From assembly GCA_010356995.1 (NCBI GenBank), contig ML996699.1, positions 754,416 through 818,415 of the forward strand: a stretch of DNA of 64,000 nt. Reading direction: 5' to 3'. The position numbers and the translations under genes are program-made. This DNA is from Trichodelitschia bisporula (Eukaryota; Ascomycota; Dothideomycetes; Phaeotrichales; Phaeotrichaceae). The notes under the pieces were generated by a model, which saw only the letters and a program-made list of their open reading frames with translations, was not told the DNA's origin and searched no databases. Positions 1 to 13,455 of this stretch are shown here, piece after piece; the first letter of the stretch is position 1; each line of letters opens with the position of its first letter.

Positions 1-1005
1 GTTGGTGTCGATGTGACGCACGTTCGAGATATCCGGCCTAGACCCATTATAGATGAGCTCCTGATCGTCACCAGCGGTGATCTTGATGTGGTAACAGTCC
101 TATTTGGTGAGCGTGAGACCCGGTGGCGAGTCTGATGACGTCTTGAAGTCGTCAACTCAGGGCTTGGAGGGTGTGTGGACCGAGGTCAGGCGCTCCAGAT
201 GTCGTGAACCCAGGCATTTTCATGATAAAAGCCCATGCGATGACACTCCGGACACACGTTGCCGATGTTTTCCACCCTAGTGAAAACCGGCCCTTTCCCG
301 GAATAAACGGGATCAACGCGGTGGCCGGCGTACATCGCGATGTGACCGCAGAGGTAATTCGTGTATGTGAGGCCCATTTTAAGTAAAGGGATTTGGATTA
401 TGAGGTTGAGTTTGGAAAAAGATGGCTGGTGGAAGAGGATGGCGATGGAGAGGAAGGAGTGTAGCTCGAAAACGAGGCTTTATGATACCTCTTCTGTGGC
501 GCCTCACGTTTTGTCACCTCCATCGTGATCACCCCCGTCTCCATCTCCATCACCTCCATCTAGGTGGCTAACTCGGTTCTGTCACCATACTTGTCGCCGG
601 CAGTTCTAACGCTGTTAACACGGTGCTTCGTCGTGATACCGCCCGGATAAAGTGACTTACCATTTCACGAGAAGTGAATTCAAGGGATCCAGCCTCCACA
701 CATACTCGTAGACATCGAAGACATCGAAGACATCGAAGCATGCACGTAAGGCAGGAGCACTGCTCTGCAGGAGGGAACATGATGTAATATGCGCACATTG
801 GGGGAAGGAGCATGCAAGTATACTTGACACCACTGTGTACTTCTTCTCGAGCGTCTTTTGACTCGCTTTTTCTTCTTGTCTTCCATTGACTCTTCACTTC
901 ACTGTAGCCATCTGCACGTGCTAAGCCTATGCTTCCGTTAAGGAAGACATCTCGGACTCAGAATGAACACCGGTGCAAGCCAAAACGGGTATCAAATTAA
1001 GCCGC
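1..1005. other. Left edge: unresolved coding remnants, no complete gene
   Basis: No complete gene is visible. On the minus strand the first ~107 bases read openly as a hydrophilic segment (…YHIKITAGDDQEL…) just after a CCAAATAG acceptor-like site at about 108-115, so this may be an exon of a gene running off the left edge. A second open minus-strand stretch at 186-377 carries a C-G-H…C-P-E-C pattern reminiscent of small zinc-binding fungal proteins, but I could not join the two convincingly. The remaining part to 1005 is non-coding as far as I can see and includes the 3' flank of the Enp2 gene. Confidence 0.25.
711..737 (+). repeat. GACATCGAA x3 short tandem repeat
   Basis: Three perfect copies of the nonamer GACATCGAA lie head to tail in otherwise non-coding sequence downstream of the Enp2 gene. 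Confidence 0.8.
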
Positions 1006-3283
1006 CTACTTGCGTCCCAACATCGTATTCCCACTCGCACTCCTTCTCTCCTTCTTCCGCCACTCACTCTTATCACTCTTATCCCTCTCTCCACCCTCAT
1101 CCCTCCGCGGAGGCTTCTTCCTTCCCTGCGGCATAAACGACACCTCCCTCTCCCCAACCACGCCGCGCTTAACCACCCCCGCCGACTTATCCTTCAACTT
1201 GCCAACCCGGTCACCAAATGCCTTCTCCATCTTTGGCTTGCTCTTCCCTGCGCTCGAAACCACCATCCTCGGGCCCTCCTCAGCCCGAGCCTTAGCAGCA
1301 CTCTTCTTCCGATCCGCGATCTGCGTCTTCCGCCTGTACCCACCGCCCTCACTCTCCTCACTCTCACTCCCACTCGAGTCCTCATTCCCGCGCCGCGCCT
1401 CCTCGAGCTCCGCCTCCTCAACGGCAGTAAGGCCCTTCGGCAACCGCCGCGGCTCATCTCGGACCAACGTGCTAGGATTGAGACTGCGGAACTCAGCACT
1501 GCGCTCATTGATCTCAAACGCCTCGTCCTGGAACAGGCGGGCAAAGCGGTCGTCAGTAAGGATATCCGGGCGTCTGGAGTCGACGGCGTCGCCGCCAACC
1601 TCCTCCTCCTCCTCTGCCTCGGACACTTCCTTGGGCTCTGCCGGCTCATCGCCACCTTGCTTGAGGACGCGACGCGCACGACGCGCCTCGTTCTTGGCCT
1701 CGCGCTCGAGCACGCGCTCCGCCAACCGGCGGTTAACCTTGACAGCAACCTTCTTCGCGCCACGGATGCGAGACTCGCGCTCCTTGTCGATGCGGGCCTT
1801 GATACTCTTCGCGCGCTGGTCGGCCCAGAGGGTAGGATTGGACAGCAGGGCAGCTTCTTCGTAGAGCTTCTGCGCGACGAAGAAGCCGTGCATGTAGGGG
1901 CGGAGGAGCGCGGTTTGGCCCACAAGGTGGTCGATGTTGAGCACGCGCAGCTGGGCGGGGGTCAGGAACTTGAAGTTGTCGTAGACGGCGCCAGTTTGCT
2001 GCGTGGTGCTGAAGGCGGATGGGTCGGTGGGGTCCTCGGCGAGTTCTTCGACGAGGTTGTCGAGGAAGGCGCACCATTTCGGGGCTGGGCCGAGCTGGGG
2101 GATGAAGAATGCGTGCTGTTGCTTGCCTTCGTTGGCTGTCAGTAGCATGCCGCTGTCGGAGCACCATTCGACGTGGTTTAGGTCGACGGCTGGCTCGACG
2201 GCGGTCCATGGGTCGCCGGTCGTCGGGTCCCAGAGCTTGATGATGCGCTTGTCTGCGGAGAGGATTTTGGGGTCAGTGGTCTGGGCGCGAGTGCGCGAGG
2301 AGGACTCTAGGAACTTGAGCGTCTGGATGGGGTATCCATAGCCTTGGTCTTTTTTTAGCAGTGGAACGGGCGAGCGGAGGTCGTAGAGGTGGATGAGTCC
2401 AGTAGAGGAACCGGTGGCGAGAGTTAGCCCGTCACGGCGGAAAGAGAGGGCGGTGACTTCAGTGGCGGCATTCATGCTGTCGGGTGTAGGGTCACGGGGA
2501 AGTGAGAGGATGCCGATCCGGCTGCGCGAGCGCGGGTCGAAGAATTCGACTGTGCCGAGCGACGTGCCGAACGCAAGCAGGTTGTGGCTCTCCTCCGCTA
2601 CGGCAGCCGTGTTAACGGCACCGACGCTGAGACTGCCTTGTAGGGTTCCTGAGTTGAGGGCGTCTGGATCGTCGCCACCGACGTCGACTTCATAGCCCTT
2701 CATGAAACGCCCCAGTTCCAGGTTTAACCGAAACACTTCGCCATTTCCCTCCGCGTTGAGACCCACGGACGGTACCAGGGCCTCAGCGGATCGCCGGTCG
2801 TAGACCAGGTCGCGGCCATACCGCGGGATTCGTGTCTTGTAGTGGCATCCACCGGGGCTTTGGAACTCAAGGTAGCGGTCAGTCTGGAGATGGAGAGATT
2901 TGGAGTAGTCGGAAGAGAGGAGGATGAAGGTTTGGTTGAGAGTGTCGGTGTGGCGGGCGAAGGAGAGGGCGAGGTGGGGTAGGTAGTGCGTGTGTATTTG
3001 CGGCTTGTATGTGCCTGCGTCGTGTCAGTTCTTCGTCCTGGACTTCCGTCGTGCAGCTTAACACACCTGTACTCATCACCCAGTTTCCATCTTCGCTGAC
3101 CCGCACGCACGAACTGGACTCTTCAAACTCAAAGTCCTGCAACAGTTCTATGCGGTTCGCAAACTCGGGGTCTTGCTTCAGACTGCGTTTTCGTTTGCGG
3201 ATGAGCCAGTCTGGGAGAGGCCGTGCGGTCGATGACCCGGCTATAGTATAGACCGGAACTGCAGAGTGTGTGGAGAGCTTCAT
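1006..3283 (-). CDS. ENP2: Nucleolar WD40 protein Enp2 / NOL10
   Basis: Enp2 is a nucleolar beta-propeller protein of the small-subunit processome, needed for 18S rRNA maturation. Two exons: 3283-3067 and 3014-1006, with a 52-nt intron at 3015-3066; 741 aa predicted, against ~700 for yeast Enp2. The start at 3283 gives the family N-terminus (MKLSTHSAVPVYTI…) followed by the conserved LPDWLIRKRKR and ELLQDFEFEESS blocks. After the intron come SKSLHLQTDR, GCHYKTRIPRYGRDLVYDRR and FFDPRSRSRIGIL, all typical of Enp2. The NUC153 motif (DDRFARLFQDEAFEI) lies around residues 560-580, and the C-terminal ~120 residues are lysine/arginine-rich, as expected for a nucleolar protein. It is divergent from the Med13 gene, 469 bp away. 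The identification is firm. Confidence 0.93.
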
Positions 3284-3752
3284 TGCAGTGAGGACAGATG
3301 CAATGAAGCCGTGATGTTTTCTGTGGATATCAAAGAGGCGCAAAAAGTTGTCCTCGACCCCAGCGTGCAGGGCTGGACGCTAGTCTTGTCTTGTCCTTAG
3401 CGCGACAGCTCGCATAACTAGTTCGAAGTAGGCCTAGACCGGACGCAGGCGATTGCATCAGTCCTCGTGTGCATGTTGTGCAAGTTGTGCCTGGGACGAC
3501 AAACCACCAGCCAAACGTCCTTCAGAACTGGTTCAACTCACGGAGCTTCGGTCTAGACGCCTCTTCCCTTCCGCTTAAGTCGCTTCGGCTCGCAGTGGCT
3601 ACGAATACCCGCTCATATCTCCCCTTATCACAGCGGCAGCTTCCTCATGACCGCCAGCGCAAAGCGCGAACGCGCCGCGGCTCTTTATCGTTGATGCAGA
3701 CAATCATCAAAGACAGTCGCCTTTACCATCTTGACGTTCCGTAACCCCCGCT
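3284..3752. promoter_or_regulatory. Divergent intergenic region, ENP2 / MED13
   Basis: 469 bp separate the two divergent start codons. I see no clear TATA box. The segment next to Med13 contains CT- and CAG-rich stretches. It must hold the promoters of both genes, but no individual site can be defended from sequence alone. Confidence 0.4.
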
Positions 3753-6700
3753 ATGGACTTCTTACGCTCCTGCTACACCGGAGTCCAGACTCTCAGCGGC
3801 TTTACGCATGTCGCCTACAAGATCTACACGCTCGCGAAGAGGCCGCAGGGCACCGAAGATACCCGCGCCAGCTGGGAGAATCTCTGGGCCGTGGAACGCC
3901 ATCTACGCGAGAACAAGGTCATTGGACATTTGGACTACTCGCGATGCACGCTGTGGGTATTTGAGGCCGGAGAGACGGTCAGCTTCCAGACTGGCCCGCT
4001 GGAAGACGCGACAAGCTGTGCGCTGACCCGTATGCTTTCGTAACTCCCCCCCTAAGCGCAACTACTGATGCCCCCCCTAGAAGTCTTCTTTGGAACCCTA
4101 AAAGCAGCTGATCTCTTGTACTGCAATCGTCCGCTTTCTACTCCCACGCCGTCGCCTGGTGCCGGCCCTCATGGAACACCTTCCAACACCTTGCGTGCCT
4201 CGCAGATGGCCAACCTGCGGGCGATGCAGCAGAATGCGGCAGCCCAAACGACCCAGGACAACTCTCCTGTGGCGGATATACGTACCGTACACGCAATATT
4301 CTGCTCTGGCATCACTTCCATGGTGTTGTACCATCTTGCCCGTTACCAGCAGGCGGTTCCCCTGGACTCTCGCACCTTCGTGCTTCCGTCCTTACATCCT
4401 ACTCCCAAACCTGCTCGCTTGCAGCCCGTCGTCTTGGACGTGTATCTCACGAGCAACGGCACGCTCGTCATTGCCAGTAATGGAGCGGCCAGCTTTTGCC
4501 CATTATCGCCGCTCATTCTTCCAAGGCGCGAAGCCCTTGTCGTCTATGTCGCTCCGTGTGGAACACTGGCTCTCGTCAGCGATGAGGAAGTCGACTTTGA
4601 CGGTAGCGAATCCCGTTTATGGCGTGGGTTAGTCGAAGCGGCGCTTGATCAGAAGGGCATCGTCCTCCCAAATCTGGACCGCGAGAGTAGCTGGGTGCGC
4701 CTTCGGAGTCAATTCCCGCAAGGAGACCAGAGTTTTACGCCGCAGAACTTTCTATGGCCAGCCGAGCTTTGCTTTCAACACTCGCCGGATCCTGTTGAAA
4801 GACTGGATTCTGACGGTGTCGATGGGCTCGGCAAGCTCCAGTCGTTGCCTCCATCCTCATGGTTCTACAATCCGGATCACAGCGGCTACATCAGCCCATG
4901 GGACTTTGCAGAGAAGTGGTTACTCGGCAAGCCGGAGCGAGATCGCATGCTAGAGGCGCAACGGCAGCGTCAGATCGATATGGAAACCGCACAGAAGCAC
5001 GCTGAATCCGCCGCGGCCGCCTCCTCGCCTCTGAACAACCGCAACGTGAACTACTCCGACATCCACATCAACTCTGGCGTGTACCCTACCCCACCCGACG
5101 GAATCATATCGCAGGCAACGACGGTGGCTGCCCATCCAGACATTCCTGCGCTCTCTGGGCCGTTTGACGGCAACTCCGCTATGCAAATTGATTCCAAAGG
5201 GCCCGTGGATATGAACTTGACCGATTTCGATTTCGGGTCCCGCGGAAGGCAAGACCACTCTATGGGCGATGATCTGTTTGGTGACATGGATGAAGATGAC
5301 TTCGTCGGCAACGACATTACCGATGCGGATTTTAGTTTCTTCGACGAGCCCGACGATGTCGGACACCCGGGTGGAGCCGACGCGACCGCCGGGGCATCGG
5401 AGCCTCAGGTTGTAGTGGTTAAAGAAGGCCCGGCAGATGAGACTGAAGCGCTGGCTCTGGTCAAGACAGACACGCCTTTCAATGACAATCCAAAGCCAGA
5501 TCTACACTCGGGCGGGCAAGAGCTCGAAGTCAAGCAGCCGCTCAACAGCCCGCCAATAGTTTTGCGACCCATTCTAACGCCCATCTCGGTCCGCCAAAAG
5601 CTCTTCTCTGCAAACTCGCTCAATGACTCTAACGCGCGTCGGCAAAGCGCCTTTGAGCACGTGTCCTTCAGCTCGGAAATCGACCGCACCGACGCTAAGT
5701 ACTCGTCTAACGGTCCCTTCTTTGTGCCTGATGACGCAAAGCGAAAGCCGGATGAAAAGGCGACGAGCAAGAGTCTGCCCCCTAGCAGAGCAAAGCGGCG
5801 GAAGGTTACGCAGCCGCAGGGCGTAAAGTTGGAAATAGCGTATGATAGTGACGGAGACAGCGTTACTTCTAGTGCGTCCGACGACGATCTCGAGTACTCT
5901 TATGACATTGCATCGCCGGCCAACCAGCTGTATGCAGATAAGCGTGTTACAGGCTTGCGGGAGGAGGGCACGGCATCGTTGGCTACATCGCCTGGTGATT
6001 TTATGGGCGATGCTACAACGGCAACGCATCCCAACCAGAAGGTTTGACTCCGTACTTTCGCATATTCCATCTCCCTAACTCGAACAGGAACTTGTCGAAC
6101 GCCTGGCCGCCGTCCTTACGCCCGAGAACTCGACCCAACGCACCGGCGTCCCGCAGCCATCATGCATGGACCGTTTCATGGCCCTCGACCGGTTGTCCGG
6201 CACCCGATCGAGGCCGCAAGAACGTGCCAAACCACCCGACAGTCCGCTCAACCCTATGAACAAGGACTTTATCAGCGTTGCCCAAATTATCGCCGAGCAG
6301 GTCATCTTTAGCACTCTCGGTAAGAATTCGTAATGTACTCTCGTACCCTCTAACGTGGACAGACATCTTGCAGCCGCCGCGCAAGCTATTCGGCTCGGGC
6401 AATGCTCAGCAACCAATCGATTATACGGCGCAATATGTCCACGCCACTAACCTGGCCGTGCGCCAACTCTTCCAGAGCGCAGTTGACTGTGACCTCTTAA
6501 AGTTCATCTCCATCCAGGAAGCCACGGAGCAACCATCGAAACAACAGCAACAGACCCGCCAGATACCGCGTCGCACGAATAGCTCCGGCGGCCCGGTAGA
6601 CTCCACAAGCTTCCCCCTCAACCACGTCACAGTCTTACAACCACCACACGTCCGGCTCCGCCGCGGCGACGCCTGCTGGGATATTCTACCAACCGCCCTT

Positions 6701-8332
6701 CCATTCTGGGAGTACCTAGGCCTAGCCCCAACAAGCGGGCCCAAGAACATAACGGCCTACGCCATCTACCCTGGCAACGACGACCTGAAGGGCCAGGTCA
6801 AGTACTTCATAGATGCACTGGCCAACACATACGAAACCTGCAAGCTGGGCAGCTTCGCCCTGGGCGATGGCATCGGCGGGTATGACGACGCGCTCTTCCC
6901 CGTGCACATCGGCGAGAATTATTCCATGACCGCGGCGTCCAAAGCGCTCCACCAGCTATGCAACCACGTGGGCCGTGCCCTCGCCAGCGCCGAAGCCAAA
7001 CGGCGAAGCGATGACTCGAAAGCTATCGACAACTTCGTGGTCTTCATGATAAATCCCTTCAACACGCGAAACGGCATCGCAGAGCTGTGCAGCGCCTTCT
7101 GGACACTTTACCAAGGGTACCGGCAACCCCCCCGCTCTCCAACCCTCAAATCCACCCGCCCAGACCTGGTCCTGCAAATCATACCCATCGCATACGTCGC
7201 CGCGCCCTTCACCATGGTGCTCCCAGAGGTCGGGACCATGCAGCGCCTAGCCCGAGAAGTCTACGACCGGTGTCCGCCCGCCGTGCCCGCCGCCGACCCC
7301 TCGCGCCTGCGCATCTACTCCGCCCCCTCCATCCAGCTCGAAGAATCCCTCCCCAAGAGCATCCAATTCAAACTCATCCCCGACCCCCCATCAGACCTCC
7401 TATACGAAAACTCAAAACTGCACCTCGGGTACGCGCGCTCCTGCGACAAAGCCTGGCTCACGGCCGCCTGGACCGATAGTTCGGGCAAGTACCAAGCTAC
7501 GGCGAGCTACAACCTCTCCAACCGCCCGTTCTTCGACCTCGCTAAAGAACTCTGGGCCTCCACGCTGGACATCCTCTCCGAGCGGAGAATAACCTGGCGT
7601 CTAGCGATAACCCGCGTGGGTACGATGGAGCGCGACGAGCTGGATGCCTGGATCACGCTCGCCTCGGCCCCCGCCCCGCTCACCATCGTCACAGCAATAA
7701 CAACTATCGATCCCAACCCACAGACGAGCATATTTCACCGCGCCGACCCGACGCCCCCGCCCGCGCCGACGCCCGTTGCTACCCCCGGCGCCGCGAGCGG
7801 TATTTCCGCCTCTTCCGCCCCAGACGCCCCGCACGCCCTAACCCCGGCGGCAACGCCCTCCGCCTCCGCCGACGGCGCCTCCGACCCAAGTAGCGACCCA
7901 GACGCACATCTCGTCGACCCCAGCGACGAAACATGGGGCGTAGTCCTCGGACACCGCCCCCCTCCCCCCAGCACCTCCCTCGACACACGGCCCTTACTCG
8001 CCTCCGGCTTCCTGCTACACCCACCCCCCGCCCCCGGCGCCCCTATCTCACCCATGGACTGCGACTCGGAGGGGGGAAACTCAGGGCGGGGAATGGACGT
8101 TATGGGCGTGCACCTAGTCTGGGTGGGCAGGGCGGGGGGTGTAGAAGCGGGGGTCGTGCCGAAGGGGACGGCGGAGGGGATGTTGAAGGAGTATCTTGTG
8201 CTGTGGAGGGGGTTGGCGCTTTTGGCGCGGGTGAGGGGACTACGGGGGGGCGGGGCTAGGGGGTTGCCGTGGCATGTGCTTGTTGCGCTTAGGGGGGTGG
8301 AGGGGTTGGAGGGTGTTCTTGGGGAGGGGTGA
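3753..8332 (+). CDS. SSN2: Mediator subunit Med13 (Ssn2/Srb9)
   Basis: Med13 links the Cdk8 kinase module to core Mediator in the nucleus and contributes to repression of RNA polymerase II genes. Four exons: 3753-4029, 4081-6041, 6088-6319 and 6363-8332 (introns of 51, 46 and 43 nt) giving 1479 aa, in the normal range. The N-terminus MDFLRSCYTGVQTL followed by FTHVAYKIYTL is diagnostic of the Med13 N-terminal domain, which continues as QVFFGTLKAADLLYCNRPL. An acidic, low-complexity centre (about residues 400-600) contains a KRKP…RAKRRK basic stretch. The C-terminal half contains the Med13 C domain with DCDLLKFISIQE, RLRRGDACWDILPTALPFWEYLGL and AWTDSSGKYQ. Part of the C-terminal domain (~7740-8110) is alanine/proline-rich and the last ~80 residues are glycine-rich. 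The gene is intact, and the identification rests on N- and C-terminal signatures. Confidence 0.9.
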
Positions 8333-8728
8333 GAGTGCTTTGTAGAGAGAGTGCTTTGTAGAGAAATGCAGTTCATATCTGTGTCGGTGTGAAGTGAGAT
8401 GTGGTGATGGCATTGCTGATTTCCCTGTCTTGTTACAGGCGTAAGCTGCTAATGACCGCTCTTCCCCACAAACGGACTGGGGACAAAGAAAGCAATCTGA
8501 CCCTCCCTCCCTACCCAGCACACGGCAAGCGGCATATCACATCCCACACATAGCAAACAGACTCATACATAAGGAGCCTACAGCAGCTCAAATCCATTCG
8601 GCAGAGTCATTAAGCTTTTCCGCCTCAAAATGGTGCGTCTAAACTTTTAGCACAACCTCAAAGCTTCGAAAAATCATATCTTCCCCCTTCGCCGGGGTAT
8701 ATCCCCCCTACTCCATGCTATAACGCGC
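8333..8728. other. Convergent intergenic region, MED13 / SCP160
   Basis: 396 bp between two converging stop codons. There is a short direct repeat near 8336-8362 (GAGTGCTTTGTAGAGA twice). Nothing else is recognisable; it should hold both 3' ends. Confidence 0.5.
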
Positions 8729-11700
8729 TTACTCGCGCTCGCCACGCCCACGCCTCTCCCGCTCCCCACTCCCATTCTTAACCACCTCAAGAATCGTATC
8801 CCTCGCCTGCTCAACCCCCTCCTTGGGCCCCACAATCTCAATAGCCTCCGCCTTCGCCTGATCTTTCGGCACCGTAATCCGCGTCCCCGTCTTCTTCCGA
8901 ATACTATTGATCTGCGACCCGCCCGGCCCAACAACAAGGCGATACGTCTTCGGGTCCGGCAGGATGAGATAGCCAGTCCACTTCGGCTTCTGCGCGGCCT
9001 CGAGGGCGGATTGCAGCGATGCCTTGGCCTTGGCTACGCTCTCGGCGTTGCCGCGCAGGATCCACGGGATTTCGCCTTCTTCTGTGGAGGCGCCCGCGCT
9101 GGTGTCCACGAGCTCCCATGAGTGCGTGTCTGCGGCTTCGGCGGGGTCGTCCGTGATCAGCGGGGCGGCGGCCGTATTGCGGCCGCGGTTGGCTGGCGCA
9201 GCGGGCTTGGGCGGCGGGTGCTGCCCCGCGTGGTCCACGGTGACCTTGTGGTCGTTGCGAAGACGACGGAAGAACTGGCCGTTATCGGAGATAACGTGGT
9301 GGATGCGGCGGGGGACCATGACGGTCTCGCCCTCCTGCTCCTTGACCAGGTTGGCGATATGGACCTTAGCCTTCTCAACATCATCCGGATTGCCCGTCAG
9401 TTTGATCTGGGAACCTTCGGGTCCAGTGACACCCTGCTTCGGGATGTCGATCCCGACGTTAAGTTGGGACTCAAGGTTGCGGCGGGTCTCGCCGCCGCGG
9501 CCGATGAGCAGGCGATGCTTCTCCGGGGCCACTTCAAGAATCTCGCTGACGTGGCTCTCACGCTGCTTAACGATCGCCTCAATGGCGGCGGCGACCTTGT
9601 CGACCACATCCTTGTTGCCCTCGAGGCGGATGGCGTTGTCCTTGGAGTCAGGACGGGGGAAGCGCACCATGCGTGCGAGCTGGTGAGCGTCATCGGGCCC
9701 GCCAGCCTCGACCACGATCTTGCGGATGTGGTCGCCTACGAAAGTTAGGGAAAATGCTTCATTATAGCAAACAAATGTACTGACCTCTAGCGCCAATGAG
9801 CGCCTTGTGGAACTGACGGTCCACATCAAGTGTGCGAGTGACGGTCTGGTCAAAAGTCTTGACCCGATCCTCCAGCAGCTTCTTCGCCTCCTCGACCTGC
9901 TTCTTCGTTCCGCGGAGGCGGATCTCGACACGGCCGCCCGAGCCGGCGGACTCCTTCGCGCTAGGAACGTCGATCTGGCAACCAGAGGCGAGACGGAGGT
10001 TCTCCATCTCGCGCCCACCTTGGCCAATCAATTGGGGAACCTGGTTCTGGGCCACAGAAACGGTGGCGGAGTGCGAGTTGTCAACGACATACTGCAGCAG
10101 GTTCAGGAGCTCCTCACGAGCTTCCTCGGCGCCCCGCTTGGGGCCCTTGATAACGACCTCATCCTGCGGCTGGGTGGCGCGGGAATTTTTGGCGGGCGCG
10201 TCGTTGGAGTCGGCGTCGTCGTTGGGGCTCGCGGACGTACGCGGGAAGTTGATGCGGACATTATAGCGGTCCTGCAGGCGGTTGACCTGAGTGCCCTTGG
10301 GGCCGATGAGGTCGCGGTGATACTGAGGCTTCACCTTGATGATGAAGGTGGCCTCATCTTCAAGCTTGCGGGCAAGCTGCAGAATGTTCGACTTGCAGGC
10401 TTCGCACTTCGCCTTCGGGCCCTTAAGTTCTACCTTGCCGTCAGGGACGCGGATTTCCACGTCAAACTCCTCTTCAAGCTTGCGTTTGTTTTCACCGCGT
10501 TTGCCGACAAGGTATCCAGCGTACTTTTGCGGATAATCAAACAACATGGTGAATCCGCGCTCAACCTCGTCCTTCTTCTCTTGCTCGATGAAGGCCTCAA
10601 GCCTAGCCTGCAGCTCCTTCACGGCATCACTGGGACCGCGCAGTGGAAGAGCACCGCCCTGCTTCCCTTGGAATTGGACCTGAACCGGGATGCGACCGGC
10701 GGGTTGACCAGACTGCTCACGCTCGACGTAGCGCCGAATCTTGTCGTGGTACTTGGGCGGAGCGTCAAAGTTGTGCGAGACGATGTCCTGGTACTCCTTG
10801 ATCATGCTCGCAAGCTGCTTCTGAGCCTGGACAATGGCCTCCTCCATCTTGCGAATGTCAGCCGGCGAGGGTTGCTGACGCGGCACGTCGTACTCGGACG
10901 GCGAGCCCGGCTCCTCGTAGACAAGGAGCAGATCCGATGAATCGCCATCGGGGAAGACAATGTGCACGCCATGCTGCCGGCGGAGTTGCTGGGCCTGCTG
11001 CTCCCGAATATGACGGTGAAAGAAGGGGTCAACATCAACCGGGCGGAGCCTAGCCGGCGGATGAGCGTTAACGTACTGAAGGATATCAGCACGCGCGTTC
11101 CGAGCATTCTTATAGTCCTTGGACCAGATCTGCCACGCGGACGGAGCTTCGTCTCCCCGGGGCAAGACGATGCTCGCATTGTGCTGACGCTCCAAGGCAT
11201 CGACAGCCTGGCGCTCCCTCAAATAGCGGGTCACATTGCGCGCGTGCGCCGATGAACCGCCAGGAGCGTTGGCGAACTGCTTGCCAATATCGACGGAAGT
11301 CGACTGCATCTGGCCAGCAAGCTCCTCAACCTTGTCGTGGCCCGAAGCCAGCTTGTCCGAAGGCCCAACGATGTACAGAATCTCACTGTCATCACCAGGC
11401 GGCGGCCGAACCACAGTGCAGCCGGTCTCAGCAAGGAAGTCGTGGAGGGAAGTGCCCTTGTCGCCAACGATGAATTGGTGCCGGTTAGGCTCGACCTCGA
11501 TCTGCTTCACTCCGAGCTGGTTACGCAGAGCACGAGCATGGTTCTCAAGCTCTTGGCGAACCTGCTGAGCGGCCTGGCGATCACCCGAGATCTGAATCGG
11601 GTATGATGCCTGCGGAGTGAACGTCGGCCGGCCCTGCTCGGACTGCGACGGAGCCTGATCCTTCCACATCTGGTAGTGGGGAATCTGGACACGGATGTCA

Positions 11701-12749
11701 CGCCCATTCTCGAGCTTGCTGACACGAGCGTTGTTCGGGCCAGCAAGGAACGGGTAGAACTCGGCCGGGATGTCCCTCAGGCGGAGGTTGACGGTGGAGG
11801 TGCGTTCGTTAACGATGTTCTCAATTTCCTGGCGAGCCATATTCGCCGCAAGGGCGTCGCCCTCAACGATGACATCGATGAGCGGGTCGTCATCCTCACC
11901 AGTAGGCGCAGCTACCTCCTCGGATTTTGGCATTTGGATCTTCGCTCCGGTGCGCTTTTGAATGGCTTGGATGGTGGCGCCCTGGCGGCCAATGATGAAC
12001 GGGCGAACCGACGCCGGAATCGGCACCTTGACCGACTGCTTGGAGCCAATCTGGCCCGCAACTTCCTTCAGCGCCTGGCGAACAGCATCGACCGGGCCTT
12101 TGCCCTCGAAGCCGATGGTACCATTGGCGCCATCGCGAATCTCGATGCGAGCTTTCGACCGCCTGTTGATGTCACGGATGATCTCAGGAATCGGCTTCTT
12201 GAGCTGGGCACGAGGGGCAAGCTGGTTCGGATAGAAAAGGATGCGCTCCACATGCTGCCCCGGAAGGCTGACAGTCGACGGCACGGTAGATCCGGGGGTG
12301 TTCAGGCCGGGGGTTGAGGCGCGGGACGAAGCTAGGCTGCCCTGCACAGCACCGTTGGTCCCCGCCTTGTTGCCGTTGGTCGTGACAGAGGCGGGCTTCT
12401 TGCCCCAGCCCTGCTGGAAAGCAGCAGGCGCGGCCTTCGGAGCACCAAGAGCGGGGAAGGCTTCCTCCGATTTCGTGTCCAGGACCGGGGTAGCCTTCTT
12501 CTTCGGGGCCTCAGGCTCGGCTTTCTGCTTGCCCTTTGCAACATCCGACTCGGCAGTCGCAGTGGAGGAGTCAACAATGGCAGGCGAGGTAACCGACGAA
12601 GAAGGAGCAGGATGAGCCAGATCATCCTCATCGGGGACGTCTTCAACCTGCACCCGATGAGCCTGATCGTGCACAGCCAGAAGCTTCTGGGCGGCAGAAG
12701 TGGTCTCGGGAGCGGTGGTGCTAGCACCAGCCACAGCTTCGGAAGCCAT
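8729..12749 (-). CDS. SCP160: Multi-KH-domain RNA-binding protein Scp160 / vigilin
   Basis: Vigilin-family protein that binds mRNAs on ER-associated and free polyribosomes. Two exons: 12749-9785 and 9735-8729, with a 49-nt intron at 9736-9784 splitting a GxxG loop (LIGARG|DHIRKI); 1323 aa, against 1222 for yeast Scp160. Many KH GxxG loops are visible, for example IIGRQGATIQ, LVGKRGENKR, LIGPKGTQVN, LIGQGGREME, LIGRGGETRR and VVGPGGSQIN. The array contains degenerate repeats too, as usual for this family. The N-terminal ~150 residues are low complexity (Ala/Pro/Thr/Lys) and include an EEAFPALG motif, shared by fungal Scp160 proteins and other polysome-associated factors. The C-terminus ends in an arginine/glutamate-rich tail. 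The start at 12749 is the first ATG in the open frame. Codon use is strongly C-rich, consistent with high expression. Confidence 0.92.
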
Positions 12750-13455
12750 TATGAACGGTAAAAGGTGGCCTTAAGATGTGATCACCGACGAGCAAGCGGC
12801 AGATGTAGGGCGAAGGTGGAGACGCTTAGGACAGCAGCAGTTGCTGTGAGGCTGTTAGAGTGATGACGAAAGTGGGATGCGGATGTGAAGAGACAATAGG
12901 TGTGCAAATGGGATGATGTGAGATGTGAATGAGATGAGACGAGCGTGTGTACTGACCGTTGTAACTGGGCGAGCAAATTGGTGATGTTCAGTGCGTGTGG
13001 AGAAGTTGTGGGTTGAGTCCAGTGGATGGAGGGAGCTGGCAGGTGCTAGGAAGCAACAAGCATTCCCCGAAAGTCGGTGCGGGTGAAGGTGGGGTAGGGG
13101 CAATTGGGACGGGTGGATGCAGATGCAGAACTTTGAGGAATGGTAATGGGTTCAAGGAGATGTTGTTGAAATCTCCGTGAATTGGGGTTGTGGTGTGAGT
13201 TGAAGAAGAGGTGGAGAGAGCAAAGGAAATGGGGAGTTCAATGGCCACCTGTTGACTTGCTTAAAACTTTCTTTTGGGTGCCTGAGGTGGTTGCGGGTCA
13301 AAAGGGTGTGAGGCGAGCGAAAGTTCGAAGACGACACTTGTGTCTGCCAAGCCAAGCCGCTCGACATCTGAACCGTGGGACAAGTTGGTCTCTTCTCTCT
13401 CCTTGTCCCATGGAAATAATTCAAATCATCTTTTAGTTCCATTGCTGGACTTTTT
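12750..13455. other. SCP160 upstream region
   Basis: About 700 bp upstream of the Scp160 start. On the minus strand it is pyrimidine-rich near the gene and probably contains the promoter and 5'UTR, perhaps with a leader intron. I see no TATA box and no coding sequence. Confidence 0.4.

Noticed and set aside
973-2145. 390-codon plus-strand open frame opposite ENP2
   Set aside because: Antisense to the well-identified Enp2 coding sequence; its Leu/Arg-rich translation reflects complementary codon bias.
9807-10940. 377-codon plus-strand open frame opposite SCP160
   Set aside because: Lies wholly antisense to KH-domain coding sequence with strong C-rich third positions, which suppresses stops on the other strand.
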